From assembly GCF_004010055.1 (NCBI RefSeq), contig NZ_RQVT01000048.1, positions 31,731 through 95,730 of the forward strand: a stretch of 64,000 nt of DNA, written 5' to 3'. Positions 46,928-55,777 of this stretch are shown piece after piece. Positions within the stretch are counted from its first letter, which is position 1. The number at the start of each line of letters is the position of its first letter. Below the pieces are notes generated by a model that searched no databases, was not told the DNA's origin, and saw only the letters and a list, made by a program, of their open reading frames with translations. The position numbers were made by a program, and so were the translations under genes. This DNA comes from Psychroflexus aestuariivivens (GTDB taxonomy: Bacteria; Bacteroidota; Bacteroidia; Flavobacteriales; Flavobacteriaceae).

Positions 46928-47817
46928 GTCGAAGTATATTAGATTTAATCGGAAATACTCCTTTAGTTGAAACCAAAACACTTGTCAAAAATCCTAAAGT
47001 CAAACTTTATTTGAAATTAGAAGGTCAAAATCCTGGCGGAAGTGTAAAAGACAGAGCAGCCTACAACATGATAAAATCTGCCATGGAACGCGGCGAAATC
47101 GATAAAAACACAAAATTGATAGAACCAACAAGCGGAAACACTGGAATTGCATTGGCAATGGTTGCTGGAATTTTTGGATTGGACATAGAATTAGTCATGC
47201 CAGAAAACGCCACCAAAGAACGCGTACAAACCATGCAAGCCTATGGCGCAAAAGTAACGCTTACCGATGGCGACAAAGGAATTTTGTATTCTCGTGATTA
47301 TGCTGAAGAGAAAATGAAAACTGGTAATTATTTCATGTTCAATCAATTTGCTAATGACGACAACTGGAAAGCCCACTACAAAACTACAGGACCAGAAGTT
47401 TGGCGTGATACCGACCAAAAAGTCACACATTTTGTATCATCGATGGGAACTACGGGAACAATTATGGGAACATCTACTTTCCTGAAAGAGAAAAATAAAA
47501 ACATCCAAATGATAGGCGTTCATCCATCTGATGATGCAAAAATTCCAGGCATAAGAAAATGGCCAAAAGAATATTTACCAAAAATTTACGACGAAAGCAA
47601 AGTTGACAAAATCTTTGAAGTCAACGAAGTTGAAGCTAAAAAAATGGCAAGATATTTAGCCGAAAACGAAGGTATTTTCTCAGGTATGAGTTCTGGTGGC
47701 GCAACAGCAGCCGCGGTAAAACTCTGTGAAACTTTAGATGAAGGCGTGGTAGTTAGCATTATTTGCGATCGTGGCGATCGCTATCTTTCATCAGATTTGT
47801 TTGAATCAAAAATTTAA
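46924..47817 (+). CDS. cysM: Cysteine synthase (O-acetylserine sulfhydrylase, CysM-like)
   Basis: 297 residues, fold-type II PLP enzyme. Schiff-base lysine in QNPGGSVKDRAAYNMI (about residue 40), the substrate loop IEPTSGNTGIALAMVAG, SSMGTTGTIMGTSTFL (phosphate-binding loop) and FSGMSSGGATAAAVKL near the C-terminus; about 300 residues and the SMGTTGTIMG loop favour CysM over CysK. It makes cysteine from O-acetylserine and sulfide or thiosulfate. Coupled to cysE by a 4-bp overlap. Cysteine made here could also feed the cysteine dioxygenase at 4.8-5.3 kb, though that link is inference. Confidence 0.93.
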   Translation: MSRSILDLIGNTPLVETKTLVKNPKVKLYLKLEGQNPGGSVKDRAAYNMIKSAMERGEIDKNTKLIEPTSGNTGIALAMVAGIFGLDIELVMPENATKERVQTMQAYGAKVTLTDGDKGILYSRDYAEEKMKTGNYFMFNQFANDDNWKAHYKTTGPEVWRDTDQKVTHFVSSMGTTGTIMGTSTFLKEKNKNIQMIGVHPSDDAKIPGIRKWPKEYLPKIYDESKVDKIFEVNEVEAKKMARYLAENEGIFSGMSSGGATAAAVKLCETLDEGVVVSIICDRGDRYLSSDLFESKI

Positions 47818-47982
47818 AAATTCATTTTTAGAATATCAAAACCCATCAACTCAAATATCAAGTTTAGATTATTTATAAACTCAAACGTTATAGTTTTAGA
47901 ATAGCTGATTTTTTTAACATACTAAGAGTTTAAATTCAAATAAAATTTGGAATTTAGCTAACCAATGCTAAAATTCATTTTT

Positions 47983-48954
47983 ATGGCAAATGTTTTCATA
48001 AGTGGAACAGGTTCTTATGTTCCTCCAAAAGTTGTCCCGAATTCTTTTTTTGAAAAAGTCGGCTCTACAGATGAATGGATTTTCAATAAACTCGGTATCA
48101 AAGAACGTCGCATAGTTGAAAATGAAGCTACGAGTGACTTGGCATCAAAAGCAGGACTGAAAGCCATAGAAAATGCAAATCTAAAAGTTGAAGACATTGA
48201 CCTAATTATTGTTGCTACAACGACTCCAGATCGTCAAGCACCATCATGTGCTTGTTTTGTACAAGAAAAAATGAAAGCTTTTAATGCTGTTGCTTTTGAT
48301 GTTGCTGCGGTTTGTTCGGGTGCTTTATTCACTATTTCTGTTGGTTATCAATTTGTAAAAAACAAAGTTTACAAAAATGTACTTGTCATTGGTGCAGATA
48401 CTTTTTCTAATATCATCGATTGGGAACGTAGAGATTCAGTATTTTTTGGCGATGGCGCTGGTGCTTTAGTATTAAGTGAAACTGAAGAAGACAAAGGTTT
48501 TATAGATTTTAACTTACACTCAGATGGTCGTGGTAAGGAACATTTCACTATTCCCGGTGGCGGTTCTGAAAATCCAACTTCTGAAAAAACACTAAACAAC
48601 AGACAACACTTTTTTCAAATGAATGGCAAAGAAGTTTTTGAAACTGCAACGAAAGTTGTGCCTGAATCTATACACGAACTTTTAGAAAAAACTAAAACTT
48701 CTGTAGACGACATTGATTTTTTAATTCCACACCAACCTAGCATCGGTATTTTAAAAAGTATCGCCAAAAGCATTAATCTTCCATTTGAAAAAGTCATGAC
48801 AAATATGGATAAATATGCCAATACTTCTGGTGGAACTATTCCAATTGTTTTAGATGAAGTTCACAGAGAAGGACGTTTTCAAAAGGGAGACAAACTATTA
48901 TTTGCAGCTGTTGGCGCTGGCTGGACTTGGGGAACAGCTTTATATAAATGGTAA
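47983..48954 (+). CDS. fabH: 3-oxoacyl-ACP synthase III (FabH-like)
   Basis: About 323 residues from the ATG at 47983; an ATG at 47965 would add six residues, but the inner start places the catalytic residues at standard numbers. Catalytic Cys in FDVAAVCSGALFTIS (about 111), His in DFLIPHQPSIGI (about 250) and Asn in KYANTSGGTIPI (about 280), matching the Cys–His–Asn triad of FabH. It condenses an acyl-CoA starter with malonyl-ACP. It overlaps the FabI-like gene by 7 bp. It is not beside rpmF/plsX/accBC, so it is likely an extra FabH for branched or special starters rather than the main copy. Confidence 0.88.
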   Translation: MANVFISGTGSYVPPKVVPNSFFEKVGSTDEWIFNKLGIKERRIVENEATSDLASKAGLKAIENANLKVEDIDLIIVATTTPDRQAPSCACFVQEKMKAFNAVAFDVAAVCSGALFTISVGYQFVKNKVYKNVLVIGADTFSNIIDWERRDSVFFGDGAGALVLSETEEDKGFIDFNLHSDGRGKEHFTIPGGGSENPTSEKTLNNRQHFFQMNGKEVFETATKVVPESIHELLEKTKTSVDDIDFLIPHQPSIGILKSIAKSINLPFEKVMTNMDKYANTSGGTIPIVLDEVHREGRFQKGDKLLFAAVGAGWTWGTALYKW

Positions 48955-49799
48955 AAACATCAAAAAAGAAAAAAATGTTAGAAGGAAAAACTTACTTAAT
49001 TACTGGAATTGCAGATGAGAATTCTTTGGCAATGTATGTCGCCAAAAAAATTAAAGAAAACGGTGGTCAGGTAGTTTGTACTGGTCTTGGAGTAAGCAAA
49101 CACCACAGTAAGCTTTCTGATAAAGCAAAAGCTTTCTTGAATAAAACTTATGACGATTTTCAAAAAAGTGTGCATTCCGTTTTAGGAAAAAAAACGCACA
49201 CTGAAATTCTGGACGTCACTTTACCTGAAAGTATTGAAGCGTTTTGCGAAAAATTAATATCAAAAAACATACAGTTAGATGGGTTTTTACATGCCATTGC
49301 CATGGACAAAACTATTAGAAATAAAGTTGTAAAACCATTGCTAGATGTTAGTTTTCAAGAATTTTGTGATACGATGGAGGTTTCAGCTTATTCTTTAATT
49401 AGTCTAACAAGTCATTTATTTAAAAATAATTTACTAAACGCAGATTCTTCAATTTGTTCTTTGAGTTATATTGCTGCTTCCAAAGTAACATTTCATCCTT
49501 ACAGAAATATCAGTATTGCAAAAGCTGCTTTAGAGCGAATCACAGTTGAACTGGCTGATGAATTGGGAAGAAAAAACGGCACACGTGTAAATTGTCTCCG
49601 ATTCTCTCCATACATGGGAAGCAAAGCTGGCAATGCAACACTCAATGAGCAAGATGTGCAGTTTGCCCATCGTAAAAGTCCGCTTGGCAACGCCCTACCA
49701 GAAGATTTAGCTTATGAAGTTCTAAACCTGCTTCGTCCAAATGGCAGAACTACAGGAGAAATTAGACATGTCGACGGAGGTTATAATATTATGGGATAA
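48948..49799 (+). CDS. FabI-like enoyl-ACP reductase / SDR
   Basis: 283 residues. Rossmann SDR of the FabI subgroup: TYLITGIADENSLAMYVAKKI (the FabI GIADENS motif rather than TGxxxGIG), LDGFLHAIAMDK, and the catalytic pattern Tyr-x6-Lys (YRNISIAKAALERI) with SYIAASKVTF before it; C-terminal GRTTGEIRHVDGGYNIMG is typical FabI. It should reduce enoyl-ACP with NAD(P)H. Overlaps fabH by 7 bp; a start at the inner Met (48975) is possible and would remove the lysine-rich leader. The pair would give initiation plus last reduction steps of a fatty acid or polyketide-like branch. Confidence 0.8.
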   Translation: MVKTSKKKKMLEGKTYLITGIADENSLAMYVAKKIKENGGQVVCTGLGVSKHHSKLSDKAKAFLNKTYDDFQKSVHSVLGKKTHTEILDVTLPESIEAFCEKLISKNIQLDGFLHAIAMDKTIRNKVVKPLLDVSFQEFCDTMEVSAYSLISLTSHLFKNNLLNADSSICSLSYIAASKVTFHPYRNISIAKAALERITVELADELGRKNGTRVNCLRFSPYMGSKAGNATLNEQDVQFAHRKSPLGNALPEDLAYEVLNLLRPNGRTTGEIRHVDGGYNIMG

Positions 49800-49862
49800 A
49801 CAACATTATATTTTAAAATACAATTTTCAATTCACTACAACGTTATATTCAATTATTCATTT

Positions 49863-51755
49863 ATGAAAATAAGTACGCCTAAATTATTAAACAAATATTT
49901 TTTTGCTTCTATATTTTTATTTACAGGTTTTTCATCACAAGCACAACTTGGATTTTGTCAAGGAAACTCTGGCAATCCAATTTTTGAAGAAAATTTCGGC
50001 CAAGGCTCTCAAAATGGGCCACCACTTTCTACAGATATAACCTCATATGAGTATGTGAGTCAAGGTCCACAAGATGGAGAATACACAATTTCTTCCAGTT
50101 TATTTCAGCTTGGTAGTTTTCATAATACCGGAGATCATACTGGCAATGCAAATGGGAAAGCCCTAATTGTGAATGCAAGTTTCGATGCAGGCTTGTTTTA
50201 TCAAATACCCATTACTGGTCTTTGTATTAATAATTCCTATGAGTTTTCAGCCTTTCTAATGAATGTATACGATGCTGACTCCAACGCATGTCCAAATAAT
50301 GGTATACCCGTAAATGTTAGATTTCAAATTTGGGATGAAACAGATACCACACTTCTGGCAGAAGGTAATACCGGCAACATAAATGGAACGAGTAATCCAA
50401 TTTGGCAGCAATTTGCTTTGACCTTCACGACTTTGCCTGGGCAAAATTCTGTAATTTTGAAAATGCTAAATAATGGTGAAGGCGGTTGTGGAAACGACTT
50501 AGCCATTGATGATATTGTTTTTAAATCTTGTGGAGATTTAACAGAAATTATTACTGAGGATGGCAGTTCAAGTCTACAGGTTTGCGAAAACGAAAACATC
50601 GATAATTTAACCTTGGAAGCAAGTCCAGATTTTAGCGTCTACGATTCGCCGAGCTATCAATGGCAGGAAAGTTCTGATGCTGTAAACTGGACAAATATTC
50701 CAGGGGAAACTGGTAGTGAATTAACGATTACAAACCTGAACAATAGTCAATTCTATAGAACTTTAGTTTCTGAAGACCCAGCAAACGTAAATAACAATTC
50801 ATGCAATAGCATATCGTCTATTTTTGAAGTTCAGATTGTCGAATTAATTGATCCTGTAAGTGAAGGCGATGTTTTTATTTGCGAAGGAGAAGGAGATGAA
50901 CAAAATTTGTTCGTTGAAATAAATAACAATATTACGGTTGATTGGTACGACAGTCCAACTGGCGGAAATCTTTTGGCAGAAAATACATTTGAATTTGAAC
51001 CTGAAGAAGATGGCACCTATTATGCCGAAGCCACAACCACAAATGGGAATTGTACCAATCCAAATCGAGTTGCTATTCAATATTTACTTTACGAAACACC
51101 GCAACTTGAAGATGAGAGTACAGTTATTTGTGAAGGAGAAATTGTAACTTTAAGTGAAAATATTCAAAATGTTGAATATTTATGGAGCACAGGCGAAACA
51201 AGCGACTCCATAGAAGTTCAAGAAGCTGGAGAATATACATTGGAAATAACTACTGAGAATAATTGTGTAGTTTCCAAAATTTTTACTGTTGAGACAATTA
51301 CTGCTCCTGTAATTGAAAATATTTCTCAAACCAGCAACACTTTAGTTGTGGAAATGGCCTCAGAAGGAGATTTTAGTTATTCTATAGATGGTAATAATTA
51401 TCAAAATGAACCAATATTTTACAATCTTGAAGGCGGTTTATATACCATATACGTACTTGAAAATAATGGATGTGGAATAGCAACTAAAGAATACATCCTT
51501 CTAGTTATTCCAGAATTTTTCACTCCAAACGGTGATCAAATCAACGACAAATTTGAAATTGAAGGTGACACTTATTTCGATGAATTTGAAATTGTTATTT
51601 TCGATCGTTATGGTAAAGTTTTGAAACAAGGCCGACAAGCTCCATTTCAATGGGATGGCACTTATAATGGGAAAAATATGCCCACAGACGATTATTGGTA
51701 TCGTCTAAAAATAGATAATAGAACATATACTGGAAATATCACTTTGATGCGCTAA
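49863..51755 (+). CDS. Secreted/surface protein with type B T9SS (gliding-motility type) C-terminal domain
   Basis: 630 residues. Signal peptide YFFASIFLFTGFSSQAQ (about 12-28). Residues about 30-225 look like a jelly-roll module (FEENFGQGSQNG, WQQFALTFTTLPGQNSVILK, AIDDIVFKSCGDLTEI). Then several Ig-like/PKD-like beta repeats with cysteines (about 235-545) having the 'VCEGE' motif (VFICEGEGDEQ, TVICEGEIVTL). The last about 85 residues, IPEFFTPNGDQINDKFEIEG… FDRYGKVLKQG… WDGTYNGKNMPTDDYWYRL, are the gliding-motility C-terminal domain, which directs type IX secretion. Function of the surface part is unknown; adhesin-like architecture. Confidence 0.82.
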   Translation: MKISTPKLLNKYFFASIFLFTGFSSQAQLGFCQGNSGNPIFEENFGQGSQNGPPLSTDITSYEYVSQGPQDGEYTISSSLFQLGSFHNTGDHTGNANGKALIVNASFDAGLFYQIPITGLCINNSYEFSAFLMNVYDADSNACPNNGIPVNVRFQIWDETDTTLLAEGNTGNINGTSNPIWQQFALTFTTLPGQNSVILKMLNNGEGGCGNDLAIDDIVFKSCGDLTEIITEDGSSSLQVCENENIDNLTLEASPDFSVYDSPSYQWQESSDAVNWTNIPGETGSELTITNLNNSQFYRTLVSEDPANVNNNSCNSISSIFEVQIVELIDPVSEGDVFICEGEGDEQNLFVEINNNITVDWYDSPTGGNLLAENTFEFEPEEDGTYYAEATTTNGNCTNPNRVAIQYLLYETPQLEDESTVICEGEIVTLSENIQNVEYLWSTGETSDSIEVQEAGEYTLEITTENNCVVSKIFTVETITAPVIENISQTSNTLVVEMASEGDFSYSIDGNNYQNEPIFYNLEGGLYTIYVLENNGCGIATKEYILLVIPEFFTPNGDQINDKFEIEGDTYFDEFEIVIFDRYGKVLKQGRQAPFQWDGTYNGKNMPTDDYWYRLKIDNRTYTGNITLMR

Positions 51756-51841
51756 TCTTCAATTCTCGATAATCTTTCGTTAATAGAACTCTGAAATTTG
51801 CACTAAATCATTTTATAGTCCTAATTTTAAAATAAAAAATT

Positions 51842-52015
51842 ATGTTTGGATTATTTAAAAAGAAAAGTGAAACAGAAAAATTACAAGAGCGTTTTAAAAA
51901 ATTACAAAAAGAATCTTTTGAACTTTCTAAAACTAATCGACAAAAATCTGATGCAAAACTAAAAGAAGCTGATGATATTGCTAAAAAAATAGAAGCTTTA
52001 AAATCTAACGCATAA
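51842..52015 (+). CDS. Small Lacal_2735-type protein
   Basis: 57 residues, ATG 51842 to TAA 52013-52015. Begins MFGLFKKKSETEKLQERF and is an amphipathic, lysine/glutamate-rich helix (KLQKESFELSKTNRQKSDAKL, read in parts) ending IEALKSNA. I recognise the pattern of the short flavobacterial family called Lacal_2735; no function is assigned to it. It converges with holA, overlapping it by 11 bp. Confidence 0.8.
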   Translation: MFGLFKKKSETEKLQERFKKLQKESFELSKTNRQKSDAKLKEADDIAKKIEALKSNA

Positions 52016-53012
52016 TTTTTACTAACAATTCTTTGAGAATATCGCCACTTGGCAGTTGATTCGCGTTTACACCTTTGCTTTTCATATCGGCTTCACGAAT
52101 CATAGCAAGCGCACGACTGGCTTTTTTCATAGAATAGTTTTTTGCTGCAAAGACATAATCCTTAACAAAATATGGACTAACCTCTAAGGCTTTTGCAACA
52201 GGATATTGTGACTTGTCCTTTAAAGCATGATAACGTAGAATTTTATTGAAAAAACTATATAATTGTGCAATCGTAAGAATGATGGGGTGATTTTTAGGAT
52301 TTTGTGAAAAATAATACACAATGCGATGTACTTTCACTTCATCCAAAACACCAACAGCCTTTGTCAACTCAAAATTATTGAAATCTTTACTTATGCCTAT
52401 GTTTTCTTCAATAATTTCTGGGGTGATTTGAGCACCTTTTTTTAAAATATGTTGAAGTTTTTCAAGCTCTTTATAGATATGAGATAAATTGTTTCCTAAA
52501 AACTCAACCAACATTTCTGAAGCTTTTGGTGCAATTGTGTAACCTGAAGTTTGCAAAGTTTCAGAAATCCACTTTGGGACTTTATCTTCATAAATCGGTT
52601 TAGTTTCAAAATATTCAGCTTCCTTTTTCAAAACTTGAAAGACCTTTTTCCTACCGTCAGGTTTCTTATATTTCACACAAAACACCAAAATTGTGCTTTG
52701 TTGCGGTTGTTTTATATAGGGCAACAATTTATCGAAATCTTTCATCAAAGCTTGGGCTTCACGAACGATTACAACCTGATGTTCTGCCATCATCGGAAAT
52801 CGCTTTGCCTCGCCAACCACATCTTCAATCGTCACATCTTTACCATACAAAATGCTTTGATTGAATGCTTTTTCATCTTCGGTTAAAACCGTATTTTCTA
52901 TTTTTTCTGCAATGAGATCCACAAAAAAAGTTTCCTTCTCCCCTATTAAAAAGTAAATCGGTTGAAACTTACGCTGTTCTATCTCTTTTAAAATGGTTTT
53001 AAAATCTTTCAT
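52005..53012 (-). CDS. holA: DNA polymerase III subunit delta
   Basis: 335 residues. N-terminal ATPase-like domain without a functional P-loop: KFQPIYFLIGEKETFFVDLIAE, AKRFPMMAEHQVVIVREAQ, STILVFCVKYKKPDGRKKVF, then helical domain II (GNNLSHIYKELEKLQHIL) and C-terminal domain (FNKILRYHALKDKSQ… LPSGDILKELLVKIMR). It is the clamp-loader subunit that opens the beta sliding clamp. Single gene, transcribed away from the HsdR_N-like gene; start at 53012 is supported by a 48-bp gap to that divergent start. Confidence 0.92.
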   Translation of the reverse strand: MKDFKTILKEIEQRKFQPIYFLIGEKETFFVDLIAEKIENTVLTEDEKAFNQSILYGKDVTIEDVVGEAKRFPMMAEHQVVIVREAQALMKDFDKLLPYIKQPQQSTILVFCVKYKKPDGRKKVFQVLKKEAEYFETKPIYEDKVPKWISETLQTSGYTIAPKASEMLVEFLGNNLSHIYKELEKLQHILKKGAQITPEIIEENIGISKDFNNFELTKAVGVLDEVKVHRIVYYFSQNPKNHPIILTIAQLYSFFNKILRYHALKDKSQYPVAKALEVSPYFVKDYVFAAKNYSMKKASRALAMIREADMKSKGVNANQLPSGDILKELLVKIMR

Positions 53013-53060
53013 GTCGGCACTTATAAGATAAAATTCAACTGATTTTTGTTTCTTTGAAAA

Positions 53061-53510
53061 ATGAAATCACTGAATTTTCCAGAATATGAATTTAGATTCA
53101 AAAGTAAAGAAAATAAAACAGCTATTTTTTCAATTTTACGCAAAAAATTTTTGATTCTCACTCCTGAAGAATGGGTTCGTCAGCATTGTGTAAATTTTCT
53201 TATTTCAGAGAAGAATTACTCTAAATCTTTATTGAATGAAGAGAAGCAAATTAAACTAAATGGCATAGATAAACGCTACGATATTGTAGCTTTTAAGCCC
53301 GACGGAAATATAAGATTGGTGGTGGAATGCAAAGCGCCAAATGTAAAAATCACACAAGACACCTTTGACCAAATTGCCCGGTATAACATGGCTTTGAACG
53401 CTGAATATTTAATGGTAACAAACGGGCTTTTTCATTATTATTGCAAACTAGATTATGATAAAAAAAAGTATGATTTTTTACCTGAACTACCAATTTTGAA
53501 AAAAAAATAA
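53061..53510 (+). CDS. Stand-alone HsdR N-terminal-domain-like nuclease-fold protein
   Basis: 149 residues. It matches the small HSDR_N_2-type family: EEWVRQHCVNFLI, then the PD-(D/E)xK core RYDIVAFKPDGNIRLVVECKAPN (Asp in RYDIV, Glu and Lys in ECKAP, about residues 75-97), and a helix-rich C-terminus (FDQIARYNMALNAEYLMVTN). It lacks the helicase part of type I restriction enzymes, and no HsdM or HsdS is nearby. Neighbours are holA and a glycosyltransferase (3 bp after it), both core genes; a housekeeping nuclease role is possible but unknown. Confidence 0.75.
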   Translation: MKSLNFPEYEFRFKSKENKTAIFSILRKKFLILTPEEWVRQHCVNFLISEKNYSKSLLNEEKQIKLNGIDKRYDIVAFKPDGNIRLVVECKAPNVKITQDTFDQIARYNMALNAEYLMVTNGLFHYYCKLDYDKKKYDFLPELPILKKK

Positions 53511-53513
53511 TAC

Positions 53514-54515
53514 ATGAAAGTTGCTGTCGTCGTTCTAAATTGGAATGGAAAACCTTTATTGGAAGAGTTTTTGCCTTCTGTAGTAAACAATTCACCTGAA
53601 GCTGAAATTTATGTAGCCGATAACGCTTCAACAGACGATTCTATAGAATATTTAAAGGAAAATTTTCCGAAGGTAAAAATCATTCAAAATGCTATAAATG
53701 GCGGATATGCTAAAGGTTACAACGACGCTTTAAAATCCCTTACCGAATCGATTTTCGTTTTACTAAACAGCGATGTTGAAGTTACAAATAACTGGTTAAA
53801 ACCAATTGTTAGTATTTTTGAAAATCAATCTGATGTTGCTGCTATTCAGCCAAAAATAAAAGCATATTCTGACAAAACTAAATTTGAATACGCAGGAGCT
53901 GCCGGCGGTTTTCTGGATGAGTACGCTTATCCGTTTTGTCGTGGTCGAATCTTCGATCACACTGAAATTGACCGAGGACAGTATGATCATGAATGTGATA
54001 TTTTTTGGGCAAGCGGCGCTTGTTTTGCTATCAGACGCGAAGTTTATGAACACCTAAATGGTTTTGATGAAGATTATTTTGCCCATCAAGAAGAAATAGA
54101 TTTATGCTGGCGAATTCATCAACTGGGAAAACAAGTCAAGTTTACTCCAGAAAGTACAGTTTACCACCTTGGTGGCGGGACATTGCAAAGTTCAAATCCT
54201 AGAAAAACCTTTTATAATTTCAGAAATTCTTTATTCAATATTCTAAAAAACACTTCAGAAAAAACCTTCCGAAGATTGTTTTTTAGACTTCTTTTGGATG
54301 CTATAGCAGGACTTCATTTTTTAAGTCAAGGTCGATTTAGACATTTCTCAGCAATTCTTCAGGCCCATTTTAGTTTTTACAAATATTTTTTTAAAATTAA
54401 AGCGAAACGCTCAAAAAATTCAAATTTCAAAAAATATTATTATATCAAAAGCATAGTTTGGCACAATTTTGTATTAGGTAAAAAGCATTTCAATCTATTG
54501 AAGTCAAATAAATAA
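53514..54515 (+). CDS. Glycosyltransferase family 2
   Basis: 333 residues. GT-A fold: VAVVVLNWNGKPLLEEFLPS at the start, VADNASTDDSIEYL, FVLLNSDVEVTNNWL (acidic metal/nucleotide motif) and the C-terminal EEIDLCWRIHQLGKQV (ED-x-DLCWR type catalytic base) with YHLGGGTLQS. The rhamnosyltransferase-type subgroup often decorates cell-surface polysaccharide. A hydrophobic stretch near residues 255-280 may help membrane association. It starts 3 bp after the HsdR_N-like gene. Acceptor sugar not deducible. Confidence 0.85.
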   Translation: MKVAVVVLNWNGKPLLEEFLPSVVNNSPEAEIYVADNASTDDSIEYLKENFPKVKIIQNAINGGYAKGYNDALKSLTESIFVLLNSDVEVTNNWLKPIVSIFENQSDVAAIQPKIKAYSDKTKFEYAGAAGGFLDEYAYPFCRGRIFDHTEIDRGQYDHECDIFWASGACFAIRREVYEHLNGFDEDYFAHQEEIDLCWRIHQLGKQVKFTPESTVYHLGGGTLQSSNPRKTFYNFRNSLFNILKNTSEKTFRRLFFRLLLDAIAGLHFLSQGRFRHFSAILQAHFSFYKYFFKIKAKRSKNSNFKKYYYIKSIVWHNFVLGKKHFNLLKSNK

Positions 54516-54549
54516 TTGTTAACAAAGGTTTCATTGATGAATTGCTTTT

Positions 54550-54557
54550 TAAATTTG
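54550..54557 (+). promoter_or_regulatory. Candidate -7 element TAAATTTG for the OmpA gene
   Basis: Exact TAnnTTTG match, 31 bp before the OmpA-lipoprotein ATG at 54589. A TTG at the normal distance is not evident, so only the -7 part is supported. Confidence 0.4.
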
Positions 54558-54588
54558 TACAATACATAAATAAATAAACACAAACCCT

Positions 54589-55434
54589 ATGAAAAAAGTT
54601 TTTGCAATAGCAATCACAGGAATTTTATTGACGACTTCTTGCGTTTCAAAGAAAAAATTTGCTGAGCTTGAAGAAAATTACGATCAGACTAAGAGCGAAT
54701 TGAAAACCGCTGAAATGAAACTCGCCGCTTGCGAGGATGATAAGAAAAATATAAGATCGGCTTATGAACGCCAAATCAAAACGCTTGAAAATACAAATTC
54801 CGCTTTACTAAATACGCAAGGAGAGATTGTTACTCTTTCTAAAACAGGTGCTGAAAATCTTGAGAAATCTTTAGAGAGCATGAAAGAAAAAGACATGCAA
54901 ATAAAATCTATGCGTGATGCAATTAACAAAAAAGATAGTGTTACATTAGCATTGGTTACAAGTTTGAAAGGTGCTTTGGATAACATTAACGATGAGGACA
55001 TCGAAATTAATGTTGAAAAAGGCGTTGTTTTTGTTTCTATCTCAGATAAATTACTTTTTGGTAGTGGTAGTTATAAAATTACCAATGAAGCTAAGCAGGT
55101 TTTAGGTAAAGTCGCTAAAGTCGTAAATGATAAAAAAGATTTTGAATTTATGGTTGAAGGACATACGGACTCTGACCCTATTTCCAGAGAATGTTTTGAA
55201 GACAACTGGGACTTGAGTACTAAACGTGCCACAGCGGTTGTTCGTGTTTTGCAAGATGAATATAATGTAGATCCATCACGTATGACTGCGGCGGGAAGAA
55301 GTGAATATGTGCCTGTTGCATCTAATGAAACTGCTGCTGGAAAAGCTAAGAACAGACGTACTAAAATTATAGTACTACCTAAGTTAGATCAATTTTTTGG
55401 TATGATTGAAGAAGGCATGAAAGAAGCTAAATAA
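54589..55434 (+). CDS. OmpA-family peptidoglycan-binding lipoprotein
   Basis: 281 residues. Lipoprotein signal AIAITGILLTTSCVSKKKF (Cys about 17). Residues about 20-140 are a long coiled coil (ELEENYDQTKSELKTAEMKL…). The C-terminal about 120 residues are an OmpA-like domain: VEKGVVFVSISDKLLFGSGSYKI, VEGHTDSDPISRECFED, WDLSTKRATAVVRVL and GRSEYVPVASNETAAGKAKNRR; the Asp and Arg that bind diaminopimelate are in GHTD and KAKNRR. It links the outer membrane to peptidoglycan. Monocistronic, with a -7 like element at 54550 and a terminator at 55459. Confidence 0.9.
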   Translation: MKKVFAIAITGILLTTSCVSKKKFAELEENYDQTKSELKTAEMKLAACEDDKKNIRSAYERQIKTLENTNSALLNTQGEIVTLSKTGAENLEKSLESMKEKDMQIKSMRDAINKKDSVTLALVTSLKGALDNINDEDIEINVEKGVVFVSISDKLLFGSGSYKITNEAKQVLGKVAKVVNDKKDFEFMVEGHTDSDPISRECFEDNWDLSTKRATAVVRVLQDEYNVDPSRMTAAGRSEYVPVASNETAAGKAKNRRTKIIVLPKLDQFFGMIEEGMKEAK

Positions 55435-55458
55435 GTTCAATCTCAACACATTAGGACT

Positions 55459-55483
55459 AGCCCCGCTTTCGCGGGGTTTTTAT
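55459..55483 (+). terminator. Rho-independent terminator after the OmpA gene
   Basis: GC-rich hairpin CCCCGC-TTTC-GCGGGG followed by TTTTTATTTT, 26 bp after the stop at 55434. Confidence 0.9.
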
Positions 55484-55507
55484 TTTCAAAAAAATAAAAT
55501 GTGGGTC

Positions 55508-55537
55508 TTGTTTAAAACAAGATAATTTCTATATTTG
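55508..55537 (+). promoter_or_regulatory. Bacteroidetes-type promoter of tRNA-Arg
   Basis: TTG at 55508-55510, 19-nt spacer, TATATTTG at 55530-55537: a complete match to the Bacteroidetes sigma-A consensus TTG-N19-TAnnTTTG. The mature tRNA begins 18 bp downstream. Confidence 0.85.
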
Positions 55538-55554
55538 CACTCGCAAAATAAAAA

Positions 55555-55628
55555 GGTCGCGTAGCTCAGTTGGATAGAGCATCTGCCTTCTAAGCAGACG
55601 GTCACAGGTTCGAATCCTGTCGCGATCA
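55555..55628 (+). tRNA. tRNA-Arg (anticodon TCT)
   Basis: 74 nt. Acceptor GGTCGCG pairs with CGCGATC (one G-T), D-loop TAGCTCAGTTGGATAGAGC, anticodon arm TCTGC-CTTCTAA-GCAGA giving anticodon TCT (reads AGA), T arm CACAGGTTCGAATCCTGT, discriminator A at 55628. CCA is not encoded. It marks the border between core genes and the defence island. Confidence 0.95.
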
Positions 55629-55632
55629 CTTT

Positions 55633-55673
55633 AAAAAAGCTAAACACCTGAATATCAGTGTTTAGCTTTTTTT
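55633..55673 (+). terminator. Terminator after tRNA-Arg
   Basis: Long inverted repeat AAAAAAGCTAAACA…TGTTTAGCTTTTTTT with a small inner CTG/CAG stem and one bulged C, ending in seven T, directly behind the tRNA. Confidence 0.85.
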
Positions 55674-55694
55674 ATTGTTCGATTATTGTTCGAT
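55673..55694. repeat. 11-bp tandem repeat (TATTGTTCGAT x2) behind the tRNA
   Basis: Two adjacent copies (55673-55683 and 55684-55694) of an 11-mer, exact apart from the first base (T/T), immediately after the tRNA terminator. The rest of 55695-55777 up to the stop of the phospholipase-D-like gene holds nothing else I recognise. Confidence 0.5.
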
Positions 55695-55777
55695 TTTATA
55701 TTCTTATATCAGTAAGTGTCTTTGTAAGAAGTAAAAATTTAAAGTCGTCTTTACCTATTTTTAAACTTATTCATATT

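Noticed and set aside
53061..53510. Type I restriction system at the HsdR-like gene
   Set aside because: Only the small nuclease-fold domain is present, with no helicase, HsdM or HsdS; the neighbours are core genes.
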